Shown here one piece after another: positions 10,610-19,526 of a DNA stretch of 64,000 nucleotides; position 1 is the first letter of the stretch, and the number at the start of each line of letters is the position of its first letter. Source of the stretch: JAKZVK01 sp965248255 (GTDB lineage: Bacteria; Acidobacteriota; Terriglobia; Bryobacterales; UBA6623); NCBI GenBank assembly GCA_965248255.1, contig CBDFIW010000004.1, forward strand, positions 62,001-126,000. The letters are read 5' to 3'. A program made the position numbers and the translations under genes. The notes beneath the pieces were generated by a model, which saw only the letters and a list, made by a program, of their open reading frames with translations, did not search any database and was not told where the DNA came from.

Positions 10610-10795
10610 TCCAGCTATTGTCAAGAACCTTGTATCCAGGTCAGCAGGGTCCCCACTAGCATCGAAGTATGCCCTGACAACTGCCATATAGCCGCCTGCT
10701 CTCCCAAAGCATGCCCGAGCCAAAGCTCCAATAGGGCACCCCCTAATCACACCACACCCCCTATCATTTGTCAAGGGGATAGTCCCCATTTTTAA

Positions 10796-11323
10796 TTCTG
10801 TGACTGGGTTGGCGGGTTCGGGGAAAAGTTGTCGTTCTTGGTCGCCCTTTCAGGGCTGGGACCGCAGGGGATCGGTACCCAGGGTTCCGCCGCCCAAAAC
10901 CCGGACGGCTTCCCCTGGGCTAGTATCCTACGCCGCTTCGGGGCTGGCGCGGAGGTGGTCGTGTGCGTTTCTCGAACAGGTTTCCGCAGATGGGTACAGG
11001 AGCCGAGCACGGCTCGGCACGTCACGGGCGTGCGCCACGTTGGGAGCGAGCCTTGGGTCCGTCCACTTCGGGGACTCGGCGCCGTGCTTGGACTGGCTGA
11101 CCGCGGTAAGAGTGAGGTTCGGCAAGCTTCTTCAATGCCCCTGCCCGTTGCGGGTGTTGGGTGGACGCAGCGGTCCACCCCTACAACGTGAACGGGCCGC
11201 TGTTGGCTTCATAAGGGGCTGCCACGGGGGCACCCGCCCAAGGTTGCGGCGACCCGGGCGATACGAGCGCATGCACCCGTCACTGGCGTTCCGGGCTCGG
11301 TTTCGTTCACGGGACGCTAGGCT
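10796..11323. repeat. Intergenic repeat-rich region
   Basis: No gene is supported in ~530 bases. It holds a TTTCA-loop hairpin at 10843-10855, further GC-rich hairpins (CCTTCGGGG type near 10940 and CCGAGC/GCTCGG near 11000-11015), and at 11273-11304 a 32-base repeat that recurs at 42083-42114. Long reading frames on both strands here have arginine/serine/glycine-rich translations and look like chance frames of high-GC DNA. Confidence 0.65.
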
Positions 11324-12406
11324 TTAGGTGATGTGGGCGCCTTGGGTCTCGACGTAGACCGCGTAAAGGGACTGGCTGCCGGTCATGAAAAGGCGGTTGC
11401 GCTTGGTGCCGCCGAAACACACGTTCGAGCAGATCTCGGGCAAGCGGATCTGGCCGATGCGTACGCCGTCGGGCGCGAAGATGTGGACGCCGTCGTAGCC
11501 GTCGCCGACCCAACCGGCGCTGGCCCAGACGTTGCCGTCCACGTCCGCGCGGATGCCGTCGGCCAGGCCGGCGCCCTTGCCGGGAAGTTTCATCGAGCAG
11601 AACTCGCGGCCGCTGCGCAGGGTCTTGCCGTCGGCGATGTCCCACACCTTGATGTTCTTGGGCGCTTCGGGATAGTGGGACGAGCCGGTGTCAGCGACGT
11701 AGAGCTTCTTGTAGTCGGGTGAGAAGCACAGGCCGTTGGGTTTGTAGATCTCGTCGGTCAGCATCTCCATCTTGCTGCTGTCGCCGTCGATGCGATAGAC
11801 CGCCTCTTTGATGTGCAGCGGCCCCTTGTTGCCTTCGTAGTTCATCAGGCTGCCGTAGCCGGGATCGGTGAACCAGATGTCGCCGTCGGGATGGACGATG
11901 GCGTCGTTGGGAGCGTTGAGCGGCTTGCCCTGCCACTCGCCGGCCAGCACGGTGATCTTGCCGTTGTACTCGTAGCGCACGACGCGGCGATTGCCGTGCT
12001 CGCACGAGATCTGGCGGCCCTCCCAGTCGAACGTGTTGCCGTTGCTGTTGCCGGACGGGTGGCGGAAGACGGTCACGTGGCCGTCCTCTTCCAGCCAGCG
12101 AAGCTGCACGTCGTTGGGAATGTCGCTCCAGACGAGGTATCGTCCCACACCGTTCCAAGCCGGACCCTCGGCCCAAAGCGTCCCTTGGTGGAGGCGTTGG
12201 ATGGGGGTGTTGCCGAGCTTGTATTTGGCGAAGCGCTTGTCGATGACGACGATGTCCGGATCCGGATAGCGCACCGGCGTCTTGCCGCTCCAATCGCGCT
12301 GCGCAAGGCCGGCGGCGGGGGCCAAGGCCGCCCCCGCGGCAGCCGCGGTCAAGAAGGAACGCCGATTGATCAACGATGCGGGCTTGGTGTGGGTGTTGTG
12401 GCTCAT
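11324..12406 (-). CDS. SMP-30/gluconolactonase-like protein, Tat-exported
   Basis: The 360-residue product belongs to the SMP-30/gluconolactonase/LRE-like six-bladed propeller family. A twin-arginine signal (RRSFLTAAAAG, about residues 15-25) sends it folded to the periplasm. The blocks APNDAIVHPDGDIWFTDPG and KPNGLCFSPDYKKLYVADTG are characteristic and include likely metal-binding Asn and Asp residues. Members hydrolyse sugar lactones or related esters; the substrate cannot be told. I chose ATG at 12406 because it places the Tat motif correctly; the open frame continues upstream without support. It is divergent from the cupin gene across a hairpin-containing spacer. Confidence 0.85.
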   Translation of the reverse strand: MSHNTHTKPASLINRRSFLTAAAAGAALAPAAGLAQRDWSGKTPVRYPDPDIVVIDKRFAKYKLGNTPIQRLHQGTLWAEGPAWNGVGRYLVWSDIPNDVQLRWLEEDGHVTVFRHPSGNSNGNTFDWEGRQISCEHGNRRVVRYEYNGKITVLAGEWQGKPLNAPNDAIVHPDGDIWFTDPGYGSLMNYEGNKGPLHIKEAVYRIDGDSSKMEMLTDEIYKPNGLCFSPDYKKLYVADTGSSHYPEAPKNIKVWDIADGKTLRSGREFCSMKLPGKGAGLADGIRADVDGNVWASAGWVGDGYDGVHIFAPDGVRIGQIRLPEICSNVCFGGTKRNRLFMTGSQSLYAVYVETQGAHIT

Positions 12407-12511
12407 TGCAGTTCTGCTCCTGTTCGGATCTTGATAGGGTACTGCAAACCAAGTGGGGGAGCTGTTGGAGGCGTTGGGGCGGTGATCACCAATGCCGGTA
12501 AGAGAAAGGCT

Positions 12512-12626
12512 CAAGCCTCCAGGCTTGCAGAGTCTCGATTCGTCGAGACTCAGGATGGCAAACAACCGATCAACTGCTCGGGGACCTGAGAACCGAGGAA
12601 TCGGTTCTCGACAAGCCTGGAGCCTT
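12512..12626. repeat. Hairpin array between divergent genes
   Basis: Four structured units lie in order: a hairpin at 12512-12527 (CAAGCCTCCAGGCTTG), a 9-bp stem closed by a TTCG loop at 12530-12551, a 9-bp stem with a GGAA loop at 12588-12609, and a terminal segment at 12612-12626 that can pair back with the first unit. TTCG and GNRA loops are the most stable RNA tetraloops, so the array looks like an RNA structure. It lies in the 297-bp spacer between divergent starts at 12406 and 12704. Confidence 0.7.
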
Positions 12627-12703
12627 ACGCCACATGACGGCCCATCACTTCTGCTCAGATGACACCGCATCAGACGGCTAGAATAGGGGAGCCGGAGGTG
12701 AGA

Positions 12704-13576
12704 ATGAAAACCGTCTCGATCGTTGTTTTGTCCGTTTTGCTTGCGGCTCCCCTGCTCGCACGCGACCCGCTGGCCAAACGGATCGCGCATACCGAGCCCT
12801 CAGCCTATCGCCAGGCGGAGGCCGTCCACAAGGGGGCGGGCGAGTTGCATTACCAGGGCCTGCTCGATGCGGTCGCGCTGAGCACGAAGTTCCTGTTCCT
12901 GCATCGCGGAGTGATCCCGCCCAAAGGCGGCATCGGACATCACTTCCACCACACCATCGAAGAGATGTACGTCATCTTCGACAACGAGGCCGAGTTCACA
13001 ATCAACGGACGAACCTCCACCCTCAAGGGTCCGGCCGGCGCTCCCTGCAAGATGGGCCAGTCGCATGCCATCTACAACTCGAGTGACAAGCCGACGGAGT
13101 GGATGAACATCGCCGTGAGCACCGTCAAGGGCAAGTACGACAACTTCGACCTGATCGACGATCGCGTCGGCGCTGCCAAAGACGAGATCCCCGTGTTCGT
13201 GACCATGCGTCTTGATCGGAAGCTGATGAAACCCGTGGCGGGCTACTACGGTGGGAAGGGCACGGTGCGCTACCGGCGCGCGCTGCCACCCGAGGTGTTC
13301 TCAACCAACTGGGCCTACGTCGACCACCTGCTGATTCCGGCGGGGTCCGCCACCGGCACGCGGAAGCACGGGAATGTCGAAGAGGTCTACTACGTCATGA
13401 GCGGTTCGGGGGCCGTTGCGGTGAATGGTGAGACGGCGGCGGCACGCAAGGGCGATGCGATTCCGATGCTCTTGGGTGACGAGCAGTCGTTTTCGAACGA
13501 AGGCAGCGCCGATCTCGAACTGATGATCATCGGGGTGACGCGCGTCAAGGGCAGCCTCGATCCTCCGGGGTTCTAG
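12704..13576 (+). CDS. Secreted double-cupin protein
   Basis: The 290-residue protein has an N-terminal signal peptide (MKTVSIVVLSVLLAAPLLA) and two cupin barrels. The first has the metal-type pattern GIGHHFHHTIEEMYVIF, the second GTRKHGNVEEVYYVMSG. The two barrels suggest a bicupin enzyme or binding protein in the periplasm; the reaction is unknown. The start at 12704 has a good Shine-Dalgarno (GGAGGTGAG) just upstream, better than the ATG 45 bases earlier. The next gene follows after 4 bases, so it is likely co-transcribed with the DinB and GNAT genes. Confidence 0.82.
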   Translation: MKTVSIVVLSVLLAAPLLARDPLAKRIAHTEPSAYRQAEAVHKGAGELHYQGLLDAVALSTKFLFLHRGVIPPKGGIGHHFHHTIEEMYVIFDNEAEFTINGRTSTLKGPAGAPCKMGQSHAIYNSSDKPTEWMNIAVSTVKGKYDNFDLIDDRVGAAKDEIPVFVTMRLDRKLMKPVAGYYGGKGTVRYRRALPPEVFSTNWAYVDHLLIPAGSATGTRKHGNVEEVYYVMSGSGAVAVNGETAAARKGDAIPMLLGDEQSFSNEGSADLELMIIGVTRVKGSLDPPGF

Positions 13577-13580
13577 CACG

Positions 13581-14060
13581 TTGGAAGCCGAAGCCAATTT
13601 CATTTGGACGAGTCTCGAGTTTCGTAAGCCGGAGATGTTGCGGCTCGTGCAGCCCTTGTCTGCGCGGCAGATGGACTGGTTGCCATCCAAGGGGAGAAAC
13701 TCGGTCTCTTGGTTGCTCTGGCACATTGCCGAGGTCGAGGACAACTGGGTGCGTAGCCTGCTTCTCGAACAGGACAAGCGCTACCCGTTCGCCTGCTCCG
13801 TCCGGGACGCTGAGCGTCACCAATATCCGGAGAAGACACAACTGCTTGGTTACTTCCACGAAGTGCGAGCTATGACGAGACAACGTCTTGAACCGACCAG
13901 CGACGTGGAACTCGGTCGATCGGTCAACGACGATCATTTCGGGAAGATCTCAGTGCGTGAAGTGTGGAGCGGCGTGATCACAAGTTTTGCCTGGCACGCC
14001 GGACAGATCGCGCTTATGTGCAGGCTCATCGAGGGCGGGGATGGGGGCTGTGACTGTTGA
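13581..14060 (+). CDS. DinB-family protein
   Basis: The 159-residue protein has the four-helix DinB/YfiT-like fold pattern with conserved histidines in LLWHIAEVEDNW and AWHAGQI, which in the family bind a metal ion. Members are often thiol-dependent transferases or of unknown function. The frame opens with TTG at 13581, four bases after the cupin stop; no strong ribosome site is seen, so translational coupling is plausible. An internal ATG at 13635 is an unlikely alternative because it would remove helix 1. The GNAT gene overlaps its 3' end by 20 bases. Confidence 0.8.
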   Translation: MEAEANFIWTSLEFRKPEMLRLVQPLSARQMDWLPSKGRNSVSWLLWHIAEVEDNWVRSLLLEQDKRYPFACSVRDAERHQYPEKTQLLGYFHEVRAMTRQRLEPTSDVELGRSVNDDHFGKISVREVWSGVITSFAWHAGQIALMCRLIEGGDGGCDC

Positions 14061-14472
14061 GCCGGAATCTTCGCTGTGTGTCCGCCGCTACGAGCCCGGT
14101 GACCGCGATGCCGTTTGGGAACTTCACCTCGGGGCCCTTGCCGGCTCAGGTGCCGAAGCCGGTGATGAATTCTTCGCGGACCTGCGCGACATCCCGCGGT
14201 TGTACCTCGAAGCCGGTGGGGAGTTTCTGCTGGGCTTCGCGAAGGACACATTGGTCGCGATGGGCGCTCTACAGCGAACATCCGACGACCAAGCGGAGAT
14301 CCTGCGAATGCGGGTCCATCCCGACTACCGCCGACGAGGCTTCGGCCAAGCAATCCTTAACGCGCTAGAGGCGAGAGCCCGCGAAGCCGGCGTCCAGACG
14401 CTTCATCTGGAAACAACGGTGCAGCAGATGGCCGCGCGGCGACTTTATCAGAAACATAAGTTTGTCGATTAG
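14041..14472 (+). CDS. GNAT-family N-acetyltransferase
   Basis: The ~143-residue protein has the GNAT core: the acetyl-CoA-binding block RMRVHPDYRRRGFGQAIL and the following helix and strand (LHLETTVQQMAARRLYQKHKF). The usual last strand after LYxKxGF is missing because a TAG follows FVD directly, so the protein may be slightly truncated or frameshifted at the very end. The start at 14041 is within the 3' end of the DinB gene; GTG at 14050 is an alternative. The substrate is unknown. Confidence 0.75.
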   Translation: MGAVTVEPESSLCVRRYEPGDRDAVWELHLGALAGSGAEAGDEFFADLRDIPRLYLEAGGEFLLGFAKDTLVAMGALQRTSDDQAEILRMRVHPDYRRRGFGQAILNALEARAREAGVQTLHLETTVQQMAARRLYQKHKFVD

Positions 14473-14577
14473 GGGCTGAGCTCAGGTAGGGACGAACGAC
14501 GTGTACGGCGACTGCCCCGATTCGTGCAAGAGTGCCCAACGTCACCTTGGATGTTAGAATACCCCCGGTGGTGAATC

Positions 14578-15336
14578 ATGAGACTGGGACTGGTTACCTA
14601 CAACGTCGGCCGCAACTGGGACATCGAGACGATCATCGAAAGGCTCGAGGCCGCTAGGTATGAAGCTGTCGAGTTGCGCTCGACGCACGCCCACGGAGTC
14701 GAGCCATCGCTATCGAAAGCCGAGCGGGAGAAGGTCCGTGAGCGGTTCATGAGCAGCAAGGTGCGGCTGCTGAGCCTCGGCACCGCATGCGAATACCAGT
14801 CACCCGACCCGGCGGTGGTGCGCAAAAACATCGACGAGACCCGGCAGTTCGTCGAGCTGGCGCACGATTTGGGGTGCTGGGGCATCAAGGTACGTCCGAA
14901 CGGACTGCCCAGGGAGGTACCCGAGCGTGTCACGTTGCAGCGCATCGGGGAAGCGTTGCGGGAGTGTGGCGACATCGGCGGGAAGTACGGCATCGAGATC
15001 TGGGTCGAAGTGCACGGCCGAGGCACGAGCGATCCCGCCCGCATGCGCACCATCATGGACGCCTGTGGCCACCCGAACGTGGGCATCTGCTGGAACTGCA
15101 ATCCGGGAGAGGCGGTCAACGGTTCGGTGAAGCCCGCCTTCGAGCTGCTGAAACCGTTCATCCTCAACGTTCACCTCAAGTCGCTGGCCGGAAGCTACCC
15201 CAACCGCGAATTCTTCTCGCTGCTGCGGGGGATCGGCTACGAGCGGTACATGCTGGCCGAGGTGGCCGAAAGTAAGGAGCCCGAACGCTTCTTGCAGTAC
15301 TACGGCGCGCTGTGGAGAGAGTTGAACCGCGCCTGA
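14578..15336 (+). CDS. Sugar phosphate isomerase/epimerase family protein (TIM barrel)
   Basis: The 252-residue protein matches the xylose isomerase-like TIM-barrel family (AP endonuclease 2 superfamily). It starts MRLGLVTYNVGRNWDIET; the metal-binding type segments WVEVHGRG, HPNVGICWNCNP and LNVHLKSL carry the expected Glu, His and Asp/Asn positions. Members isomerise or epimerise sugars and inositols. There is no signal peptide, so it is cytoplasmic. It may follow the GNAT gene in one transcript after 105 bases. Confidence 0.8.
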   Translation: MRLGLVTYNVGRNWDIETIIERLEAARYEAVELRSTHAHGVEPSLSKAEREKVRERFMSSKVRLLSLGTACEYQSPDPAVVRKNIDETRQFVELAHDLGCWGIKVRPNGLPREVPERVTLQRIGEALRECGDIGGKYGIEIWVEVHGRGTSDPARMRTIMDACGHPNVGICWNCNPGEAVNGSVKPAFELLKPFILNVHLKSLAGSYPNREFFSLLRGIGYERYMLAEVAESKEPERFLQYYGALWRELNRA

Positions 15337-15395
15337 CAGTTCCGAGCCGTGACAGTGATGGAGGGGTCAGCACGGCCGGACATAGCTCGCAACGT

Positions 15396-16382
15396 TCAGG
15401 CGTCGGTCAGGAGGCCGGCGTTCCTCATCAGGCACTGGGTCAATGCATAGACGGCGCGCATGTTAGGGACGGCGACGCCCGCTTTGTCGGCCAACTCAAC
15501 AACGGCGCCGACGATCGGTTCCAACTCGGGACGGCGGCCGGCCTCGAGGTCCTGCAACATCGACGTCTTGTGGGGGCCGATCTCGGCCGCCCCATCAATC
15601 CTTCGGTCCGAGCTGATCCCGATCTTGACGTTGAACGCCGCGGCCACGGCCCGCACCTCTTCCATTACTCGACGGACCAACTCGCGCGTCGGCGGGTAGG
15701 TCAGCATGTCACCCAGCGTGGAGCGGGTGATCGCGCTGATGGGGTTGAAAGGGACGTTGCCTAGCAGTTTGACCCAAATCTCGTGGCGGATATTTGGCCG
15801 GATGGCCGCCTTGAGCCCCGCACGGATGAACGTCTCGGCGAGGATCTTGATGCGGTCGGTGCGCGACTGGGCGGGTTCGCCGAGCGGGAAGCGGGCACTA
15901 TCGAGGTGGTCGACCACGCCCGGCTCGGCCCGGCCGGCCGAGCAGTAGGCGATGCCGCCGATCACTCGCCGCAAGTCGATGTTTGAGCTGATCACGCCGC
16001 CGGGGTCGACGGCTTCCACGCGGGTACCCTCCCAGGGCGCCCCCTGGCCGTAGAAGTACCACCAGGGGAAGCCATTCTGGAACGTCACGACGGTCGTGCT
16101 TTCTCCGAGTAAGCTGCCGACCGCCGGCGCGATCTCGGGGACGCCGTGCGCCTTGACCAAGAGCAGAACGAAGTCGACGGGCCCAATCTCGGTGGGGTCG
16201 TCGGTGGCGAAGGGACGGCTGTGCATCTCGCCGAACACATCGCTGCGGACGGTGAGCCCCCGCTCCCGGATCGCCTGGAGGTGCGCGCCCCGGGCGATCA
16301 GAGCAACGTCTTCGCCTGACCCGATCAATCGTGCAGCGATGACGGAGCCGACGGCACCGGACCCATAGATGGCGAATTTCAC
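15396..16382 (-). CDS. 2-dehydropantoate 2-reductase family protein (PanE/ApbA-like)
   Basis: The 328-residue protein starts with a Rossmann NADPH-binding motif (IYGSGAVGSVIAARL, residues 4-18) and has the C-terminal helical ApbA domain with EIWVKLLGNVPFNPISAIT, which carries the conserved Lys and Asn of ketopantoate reductases. The reaction in pantothenate synthesis is ketopantoate to pantoate, but many paralogues in this family act on other keto acids, so the symbol panE is not assigned. It is convergent with the sugar isomerase gene and followed on the same strand by no close partner. Confidence 0.82.
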   Translation of the reverse strand: MKFAIYGSGAVGSVIAARLIGSGEDVALIARGAHLQAIRERGLTVRSDVFGEMHSRPFATDDPTEIGPVDFVLLLVKAHGVPEIAPAVGSLLGESTTVVTFQNGFPWWYFYGQGAPWEGTRVEAVDPGGVISSNIDLRRVIGGIAYCSAGRAEPGVVDHLDSARFPLGEPAQSRTDRIKILAETFIRAGLKAAIRPNIRHEIWVKLLGNVPFNPISAITRSTLGDMLTYPPTRELVRRVMEEVRAVAAAFNVKIGISSDRRIDGAAEIGPHKTSMLQDLEAGRRPELEPIVGAVVELADKAGVAVPNMRAVYALTQCLMRNAGLLTDA

Positions 16383-16473
16383 GCGGTTTTCAGGGTACCA
16401 GGAAGCGTACCGCGATCCGGAAGGGCGTATGCTGTCGCTGCCCGTGCTGTCCGCGATGGAGTCAGATGCGAAC

Positions 16474-18129
16474 TCATTCGTGGGGTGCGTAACCCGGGCC
16501 CCGCAACACTTTCCCCGGTAGGCTGCCGGTGTGCCGGCCCTTGTCGAGGACCAGTTGGCCGTCGACGATCACAAATTCAATCCCGTAAGGGTACTGGTGT
16601 GGGTCTTCGAACGTTGCCCGATCGATGATCGTCTCGGGGTTGAACAATGTGAGGTCGGCCGCATGGCCGACCTTGAGCAGGCCGCGATCTTTCAAGTTGA
16701 TCTTGTCAGCGTTCATGCCGGTCATCTTGTGGATGGCGGCGGCGAGACCGAGAACACCATGCTGGCGCACGTAGCGGCCTAGGACACGAGGGAAAGTACC
16801 ATACCAGCGTGGATGCGGATGGGTGTCGCCGCGGGGACCGCCGGGGCTCATGGCCGCGCCATCGGAGCCAACCGAAGTGAAGTCCTGCTTGAGGGCGTGC
16901 CGCATGTCGTCTTCGGCATGGTGAAAAAAGACCGCCGGGACGCTGCCGTTCTCCTCGAGCAGCAAGTCGAAAAGCACCTCGACCGCATCACCACCCCGCG
17001 CGGCAATGAGCTCGGCCATGCGCTTGCCGATAAATGGTTTGTTCTTCTCTTGCGTCAACGAGACCAGTAGGATGCCCTCCCAGCCGCCTCCGGTAGCAAG
17101 GTAGTGGTTATACCACTCGGGCAGACCCTGCAAGATATTCCTCTTCATCCGGGCCCGATGCTTGGGATCTCGCAGCCGCTCGAGCATCTGCTCGTTGCCG
17201 CCATCGTGAGCCCATGGGGGGATGATCGCGCGCAGGTTGTTCTGTCCGGCCGTGTAGGGATAGACGTTGGCGCGGATGTCATGGCCGTCTTCGCGCGCGC
17301 GGTGAATCATGTCTGTCACCTGACGCATCTGGCCCCATAACTCGCGGTGAGCGATCTTGAGGTGGATGATGTCAACCCGGATGTTCGCAGCCTTGCCGAC
17401 CTCGATTGCCTCTTGCACGGAGCGGAGTACTCCGCGGCCCTCGTCACGGATGTGGGTCGAATAGATTCCGCCATACCCGGCCGATACCTTAGCCAACTCG
17501 ATCAACTGTTCGGTGGTGACCAGACTCGAGGGTGGCATGAGAAGAGAAGACGACAGGCCCATGGCGCCCTCGCGCATGGCTTTGTCGACCTCCCGTTTCA
17601 TGGCTGTGATCTCGTCGGCGGTGGCGGGGGTCAGATCGTGTCCTTTCACATGCGTCCAGACCTGGGCCTGGCCGATGTAGGAAGCAATGTTAGCGGCGAC
17701 GCCCTTCTGTTCGACGTAATTGAAGTATTCACCGAGCGACGTCCAGGGCCGCTCGCCGGGCTTGACGGGCCCCGCGGAGCCGCCCTCGCCCAGCACCATC
17801 GTCGTGACGCCTTGGCGGATCATGCTCTCGCAACGAGGCTCATCGAGCAGGGTCTGATCAGAGTGGTTGTGGATGTCGATGAACCCCGGCGCTACGGCCA
17901 GTCCGGATGCGTCAATCCGCCGTGAGGCGACCTCGCTGCTCAGGTTGCCGATATCAACGATCCTGCCGTCCCGAATCCCAATGTCGGTTTTTCGCGGGGG
18001 ACCGCCGGAACCGTCAAGCACGGTTCCGTGACTGATCACCAGATTGTGGGACTCGCTGCCACAGCCCGGCAGTCCCACTACGAGCAGCGCCAGCAGAAGG
18101 CAACTTCGGGCATCGAGCCTCATCAGCAT
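16474..18129 (-). CDS. N-acyl-D-amino-acid deacylase-like amidohydrolase, lipoprotein
   Basis: The 551-residue protein is a D-aminoacylase/dihydroorotase-like amidohydrolase. A lipoprotein signal ends at LPGC (Cys about 23), so it is membrane-anchored outside the cytoplasm. The metal motif GFIDIHNHSD (HNH at about 87-89), EGGS, THIRDEG and the late segment LTLFNPETIID are typical of the family. Members hydrolyse N-acyl-D-amino acids; the exact substrate is inference. MRLDARS two codons later is an equally possible start. Confidence 0.85.
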   Translation of the reverse strand: MLMRLDARSCLLLALLVVGLPGCGSESHNLVISHGTVLDGSGGPPRKTDIGIRDGRIVDIGNLSSEVASRRIDASGLAVAPGFIDIHNHSDQTLLDEPRCESMIRQGVTTMVLGEGGSAGPVKPGERPWTSLGEYFNYVEQKGVAANIASYIGQAQVWTHVKGHDLTPATADEITAMKREVDKAMREGAMGLSSSLLMPPSSLVTTEQLIELAKVSAGYGGIYSTHIRDEGRGVLRSVQEAIEVGKAANIRVDIIHLKIAHRELWGQMRQVTDMIHRAREDGHDIRANVYPYTAGQNNLRAIIPPWAHDGGNEQMLERLRDPKHRARMKRNILQGLPEWYNHYLATGGGWEGILLVSLTQEKNKPFIGKRMAELIAARGGDAVEVLFDLLLEENGSVPAVFFHHAEDDMRHALKQDFTSVGSDGAAMSPGGPRGDTHPHPRWYGTFPRVLGRYVRQHGVLGLAAAIHKMTGMNADKINLKDRGLLKVGHAADLTLFNPETIIDRATFEDPHQYPYGIEFVIVDGQLVLDKGRHTGSLPGKVLRGPGYAPHE

Positions 18130-18231
18130 CCGAATGTCATCGTAGCGTGCGAAGGGCAGCCGATTCGCCGAGAGGAATCAGCTCGGCAGCCCGAACGTGG
18201 TAACTCAGGGCAAGCGTCCGGCGAGCGAGTC

Positions 18232-19350
18232 TTAGTTTTGGAGAGTCTTGTCAGCCACGGGGTTGCGCCGGCGAGGCGCGTCGACACGGTGAAGCTCAGT
18301 GACGGTACCGACATAGCCGGTCACCTTGTTGTCGTCGTTTCGCTGGACCGCAGCCTCGCCGAGAACCCAGCTCGTACCCCCATCGGTGCGCTGAAAGCGG
18401 TATTCGGTCTTGAAAGGCAGACTGTGCTCGGTGGCCTCTTGCCACTCGTTGAGCACGCGGTCACGGTCGTCCGGATGCGTGCTGCGAGCCCAGCCCTGAC
18501 CGAGAGCGTCCTGCTGGGCCAAGCCGGCGATGTCGCACCAACGCTCGTTGACGTAGAGGTAGGAGCCTTCGGCATCGGTTTGGAAGATCCCGACAGGCGA
18601 GAGCTGCGCCAGCGTCCAGAACCGCTCCTCGCTCGCTCGCAGTGCTTCTTCGGTACGCCGGAGGGCTTCTGACTCGGTCGCGAGCCGTTCGTTGAGTGAC
18701 TTGAGCTGTGTGACACCCTCGGCCACATTCACCTCGAGGCCGCTGTCGCCGTTGCTCATGATCACCGCCTGATGGGAAGTGACCGCGGTCGAGACCGGCG
18801 TGCACCACAGGTATTCGGAGTCCGTGTGGAAGGTGTTTGCACGGGCGACGCTCACGCAAAGGATTTCGACTCCGCCGGCGTTGAGCCACTCCGTGGCCGT
18901 GAGCGATTCAAAATCAAACGACTGAGCGACCAGAATCACGCGCTGTTGCTGGTTGATACCGTTGACGTCAACGGAAAGGTGGACCCGCAAGTCGGCCGTC
19001 TGTTTCTTCGATAAACGAAGCAGAAAATCCTCGGCCTTCCAATGGGAAACGAGGGCCGCACAAGAGACGGCTCGCACAAACGGCGCCTGCTCCGGCCCGT
19101 GCGCGAGGACGACGACCACCGAGTGTCCCTCCGGGTCGAGCGTTAACAAGTCCGCGCAAACCTCGGATTGCTCGGAGAGCTGCACATCCTTTCCAACCAA
19201 GAAGAGTCTCTGGCGAATCTCGGCAAAGAACGCACCGGCGCTGTTGAGGATGACCTCCCGCAAGTCGCAGCCTTCTCCATTAGAAGCCGGCGTCAACTTC
19301 ATCTGATCGAGCGAGTCGAGCTTTTTGTGCTCTGTATCGATCTTCAGCAT
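18232..19350 (-). CDS. PAS-domain protein, C-terminus apparently missing an output domain
   Basis: The 372-residue protein has an N-terminal region of ~220 residues that I do not recognise, a short coiled coil (SLNERLATESEALRRTEEAL) and one PAS fold (about 240-355: SPVGIFQTDAEGSYLYVNERW to GYVGTVTELH). PAS domains sense small molecules or redox state and normally feed a kinase or cyclase. Here the protein stops just after the PAS domain with a basic tail, so either it acts through a partner or the gene lost its 3' end. It is cytoplasmic, with no transmembrane segment. Confidence 0.72.
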   Translation of the reverse strand: MLKIDTEHKKLDSLDQMKLTPASNGEGCDLREVILNSAGAFFAEIRQRLFLVGKDVQLSEQSEVCADLLTLDPEGHSVVVVLAHGPEQAPFVRAVSCAALVSHWKAEDFLLRLSKKQTADLRVHLSVDVNGINQQQRVILVAQSFDFESLTATEWLNAGGVEILCVSVARANTFHTDSEYLWCTPVSTAVTSHQAVIMSNGDSGLEVNVAEGVTQLKSLNERLATESEALRRTEEALRASEERFWTLAQLSPVGIFQTDAEGSYLYVNERWCDIAGLAQQDALGQGWARSTHPDDRDRVLNEWQEATEHSLPFKTEYRFQRTDGGTSWVLGEAAVQRNDDNKVTGYVGTVTELHRVDAPRRRNPVADKTLQN

Positions 19351-19526
19351 CGAAAGATCTCAGGTGGCGAGGGGGGAGCGCCGGTCAGTTAGGCAGGGTC
19401 GATGCCTGAGCCAATTTAGGGTGTACGCCTTAGGATATCTCCAAACCCTTGTATGTGCAAGCAACGCTTGCGTTTGAGGGGAGAAGACCTTAGACGGAGC
19501 TCCCGGCGGCTGTTATGGAAGCTCAA

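Larger units (their letters stand above)
7823..10687 (-). pseudogene. DUF3800 protein gene, passenger of IS1595, split by two insertions
   Basis: Three pieces join in frame once the insertions and one copy of each target duplication are removed: 10687-10618, 9580-9269 and 8172-7823, in total 732 bases or 243 residues. The start MAVVRAYFDASGD carries the aspartate motif typical of DUF3800 (a predicted RNase H-like fold), and the C-terminal part holds LFVFEKGDTDQGQ and CDFIAYEHAK, also typical. The gene lies antisense to the transposase inside the inverted repeats of the outer IS1595 element, so it is a passenger gene. It is AT-richer than the host genes, consistent with transfer. Its function is unknown; a nuclease role is inference from the fold. 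As it stands it cannot make the full protein. Confidence 0.85.
5728..10787 (+). mobile_element. IS1595-family element with DUF3800 passenger, interrupted three times
   Basis: The left end at 5728 (GGCGATTATCCCCTTGACAA) and the right end read inwards from 10787 (GGGGACTATCCCCTTGACAA) form inverted repeats that continue with ATGAT. Both ends are flanked by the 8-bp direct repeat ATTTTTAA (5720-5727 and 10788-10795), the duplication size expected for IS1595. Inside are an IS1595 transposase and an antisense DUF3800 gene. Removing two IS630 copies (1094 bp plus a TA each) and one other IS1595 element (1029 bp plus 8 bp) leaves an 1831-bp ancestral element with both genes open. Confidence 0.88.

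Noticed and set aside
10800..11327. Frames of 120-175 codons on both strands
   Set aside because: High-GC DNA with hairpins; mirror-image frames on both strands, Arg/Ser/Gly-rich, no ribosome sites.
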